From the NCBI RefSeq assembly GCF_024497955.1, contig NZ_JANHKP010000024.1, positions 1-64,000 of the forward strand: a DNA stretch of 64,000 nucleotides, in the 5' to 3' direction. This DNA comes from Streptomyces sp. C10-9-1. GTDB taxonomy: Bacteria; Actinomycetota; Actinomycetes; Streptomycetales; Streptomycetaceae. Below the pieces are notes generated by a model. That model was given only the letters and a program-made list of their open reading frames with translations. It made no database searches and was not told the DNA's origin. Made by a program: the position numbers and the translations under genes. Positions 62,527 to 64,000 of the stretch are shown here, piece after piece (position 1 is the first letter of the stretch; each line of letters begins with the position of its first letter).

Positions 62527-63207
62527 ATGACTGCCCTCACCACCCTCACGGCACTGTGCCCACCCCCCGCCGCTGCACCCCCCGCCCCTGACTGGTCCGA
62601 GGTCGAGAACAGCCTGGGGACGCGCCTGCCTCAGGACTACAAGCAGCTCGTCACCACCTACGGCCCCGGCCAGTTCTGCGACTTCATCACCCTGTACCAG
62701 CCCCATGCCCCAAGCGAGTGGGCTGATCTGACCGGCCCCATGCCGACACGACTGCGCACACAGATCGAAGAAGTCCGGCAGACCGCCCGCCTGCCCTGGC
62801 CGCTGCCACACCCCCCTGAGGACCTCCTCGCCATGGGAGTCACCGGCAACGGCGACTACCTCTTCTGGGTCACCCAGCCCTCCGGGGCACCGGACCACTG
62901 GACGATCGCCGTCAACGAGGCCTTGCGCGCCCCCTGGTTCACCTACAACGGGACCGTGACCGCGTTTCTCGTAGACGTGCTGAGTGCAACCGTGCGCATC
63001 CCGATGTTCCCCCCAGACCTTCTCGACGGCGGCATCGCCTTCACCCCGGCGCAACTCCACAGCACCGCACCGACCACGGCCCCCCGGGCATCTCTCAGCA
63101 CCCACGCTATCCGGGAATGGGCCAGGGCCAACGGCTATGACATCCCCGATCGCGGACGCATCCCCATCGAGATCCTTGAAGCCTGGGAACAGGTCAACCC
63201 TCAGTGA
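62527..63207 (+). CDS. SMI1/KNR4-type immunity protein with Lsr2-like C-terminal helix pair
   Basis: The 226-residue protein has an SMI1/KNR4 fold (about 15-165; WSEVENSLGTRLPQDYKQLV, YGPGQFCDFITLYQPHAP, FWVTQPSGAPDHWTIAVNEA), the common immunity fold for nuclease toxins, and lies 15 bp after the toxin. Its last 35 residues (STHAIREWARANGYDIPDRG, RIPIEILEAWEQ) match the C-terminal DNA-binding domain of Lsr2-type nucleoid proteins, including the RGR element. The fusion may tether the immunity protein to DNA. A partial second copy lies at 46631-47011. Confidence 0.82.
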   Translation: MTALTTLTALCPPPAAAPPAPDWSEVENSLGTRLPQDYKQLVTTYGPGQFCDFITLYQPHAPSEWADLTGPMPTRLRTQIEEVRQTARLPWPLPHPPEDLLAMGVTGNGDYLFWVTQPSGAPDHWTIAVNEALRAPWFTYNGTVTAFLVDVLSATVRIPMFPPDLLDGGIAFTPAQLHSTAPTTAPRASLSTHAIREWARANGYDIPDRGRIPIEILEAWEQVNPQ

Positions 63208-63352
63208 GCATGTTCCGGCATCGACGACCTCAATCGGGGCCCGGCCGGTGGGCCGGTCCTTGGTGCTGCTCAGGCTTGGGGCGACCGGCGAAGTTGGGCT
63301 ACCTGCGGTGCTGTCAGTCCTTGTTCATAGGGTCTCGGCATAGCTGAAGCTC

Positions 63353-64000
63353 TCACGGCCTTGTGGACCCGTGGCCCGTGCCGTGCCTCTGCCCGTTCGC
63401 CGGGGTGGCCTGCGAGCTGATCTTCTCGATCACGTCGTTCGCCTGCTCGGTGGGCGGCCGCGACGGGCCGAGGGCGCTTGCCTGCGGTGCGATACCCGTC
63501 CGGGGTCCGTCGATCGCCGCCGGGGGGTAGGAGCCGCGGCCACGGAGCCGGTGGCTGACCGCCTCGTCGAACGACACCGGCCGCAGGTGAGGGGGGGAAG
63601 CGGTTGCAGCCCTCCCCGAGCTCGAGCGTCGTCTCGGTGTCCGGGTCGGTGCCGTCGCGTAGGGCTCTGAAGGCGGTGAGGCAGTCGGCCTGCGCGGGGG
63701 CCGGGATGGTGTCGTGCTCGGTGGCTCCGGTGCGCCATGGGCCGGGGCGCTGCCGGGCTTCCGCGGTGCGGACGTCGGCGAGGTTACCTGATGGGGAGCG
63801 CTTCGGGGGCGGTTGGTTGCAACGGGGGGGATCTCGTGCAGAGCTGGATGCCGCTCGTCCGGAACGGGCTCGGAGGTCAGGAGAATGCGGGCGGCCGCGT
63901 CGAGGTCGGGTGTGTCGGTGTGCTGGTCGCGCCGCACCCAGATGGCGTCGATGCCCGCGCGGCGGGGTCCGGCGGCGTCGGCCTGTGGGTTGTCGCCGAT
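63353..64000 (-). CDS. HAD-family hydrolase C-terminus (partial, frame disturbed)
   Basis: At the window edge the minus strand reads IGDNPQADAAGPRRAGIDAI and WVRRDQH, the motif IV region of HAD hydrolases (GDxxxxDxxGAxxAG), so the gene continues past 64000. The same frame stays open to 63353 but becomes Ser/Pro/Arg-rich after HEIPP. Between runs of seven G at 63824-63830 and 63591-63597 another frame is more natural (CNQPPPKRSPSGNLADVRTA, HDTIPAPAQADCLTAFRALR, TETTLELGEGCNRFPP). Either homopolymer indels or a junction between two genes explains this. The HAD part is secure; the remainder is not. Confidence 0.5.
   Translation of the reverse strand: MGDNPQADAAGPRRAGIDAIWVRRDQHTDTPDLDAAARILLTSEPVPDERHPALHEIPPVATNRPRSAPHQVTSPTSAPRKPGSAPAHGAPEPPSTTPSRPPRRPTASPPSEPYATAPTRTPRRRSSSGRAATASPPHLRPVSFDEAVSHRLRGRGSYPPAAIDGPRTGIAPQASALGPSRPPTEQANDVIEKISSQATPANGQRHGTGHGSTRP

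Noticed and set aside
1-64000. tRNA genes, rRNA genes, CRISPR arrays and replication origins
   Set aside because: No cloverleaf, rRNA core sequence, regularly spaced repeat array or DnaA-box cluster was noticed; without a scanning program weak cases could be missed.

Overview
The window is high-GC DNA with strong G/C preference at third codon positions, GTG and TTG starts, many ATGA/GTGA stop-start overlaps, an AfsR/DnrI-type (SARP) activator, PucR and RpiR regulators and an Rhs toxin with a WXG-like N-terminus. All of this points to a Streptomyces-type actinomycete. The density of truncated genes, IS pieces and diverged duplicates suggests a variable chromosome arm or a large linear replicon rather than the conserved core.

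Layout. 0.3-7.8 kb: an RpiR-family regulator diverges from a compact operon encoding a C45-type N-terminal-nucleophile amidase/acyltransferase and a complete oligopeptide-class ABC importer, with a sigma70-like promoter and a palindrome in the intergenic gap. 8.0-10.5 kb: a two-gene unit encoding a macro-domain protein and a uracil-DNA-glycosylase-fold/ADP-ribosyltransferase fusion. It is preceded by a match to the actinobacterial DNA-damage promoter motif TTGTCRGTG-N8-TAnnnT and is the strongest candidate for an undescribed system. 11.1-18.6 kb: an orphan sugar-binding lipoprotein, an AGCS sodium/amino-acid symporter converging on a PucR-type regulator, and a TrkA-N ion-channel-like protein. 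18.6-19.3 kb: a decayed methyltransferase abutting a decayed CGNR zinc-finger gene.

19.5-33.8 kb: nine genes in one direction, read from 33.8 down to 19.5 kb: SARP activator, ferritin-like (VioB-type) protein, peptidoglycan amidase, two giant proteins (1195 aa with an N-terminal PLL-like lectin propeller, and 1272 aa), a 345-aa protein with a charged linker and a peptide-like tail, a degenerate ATP-grasp relative, an intact ATP-grasp ligase, and a trypsin-like protease without a signal peptide. This looks like an uncharacterised peptide- or protein-modification locus and is the second candidate system.

34.2-43.1 kb: a mosaic of IS5-type transposase remnant, truncated genes and one coherent module (MauE-like membrane protein, small Cys-rich membrane protein, multi-cysteine radical SAM enzyme, ArsM-like methyltransferase, frameshifted membrane protein). 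43.4-46.3 kb: a secreted subtilase with P-domain and a small secreted protein. 46.6-48.7 kb: a fragment of an Rhs immunity gene next to an ISL3 element. 48.8-57.1 kb: S1-domain protein, a hypothetical gene running into a gyrB fragment, a sigma-like/zinc-finger/ricin fusion, and a three-gene envelope operon (membrane protein, lipoprotein, beta-helix membrane protein). 57.2-63.2 kb: an IS5-type remnant, a 1572-aa Rhs polymorphic toxin with an NS-type nuclease tip, and its adjacent SMI1/KNR4 immunity candidate with an Lsr2-like tail. The end of the window holds the C-terminus of a HAD-type hydrolase entering from beyond the edge. No tRNA, rRNA or CRISPR array was recognised. All family assignments come from reading motifs by eye; no database search was run.
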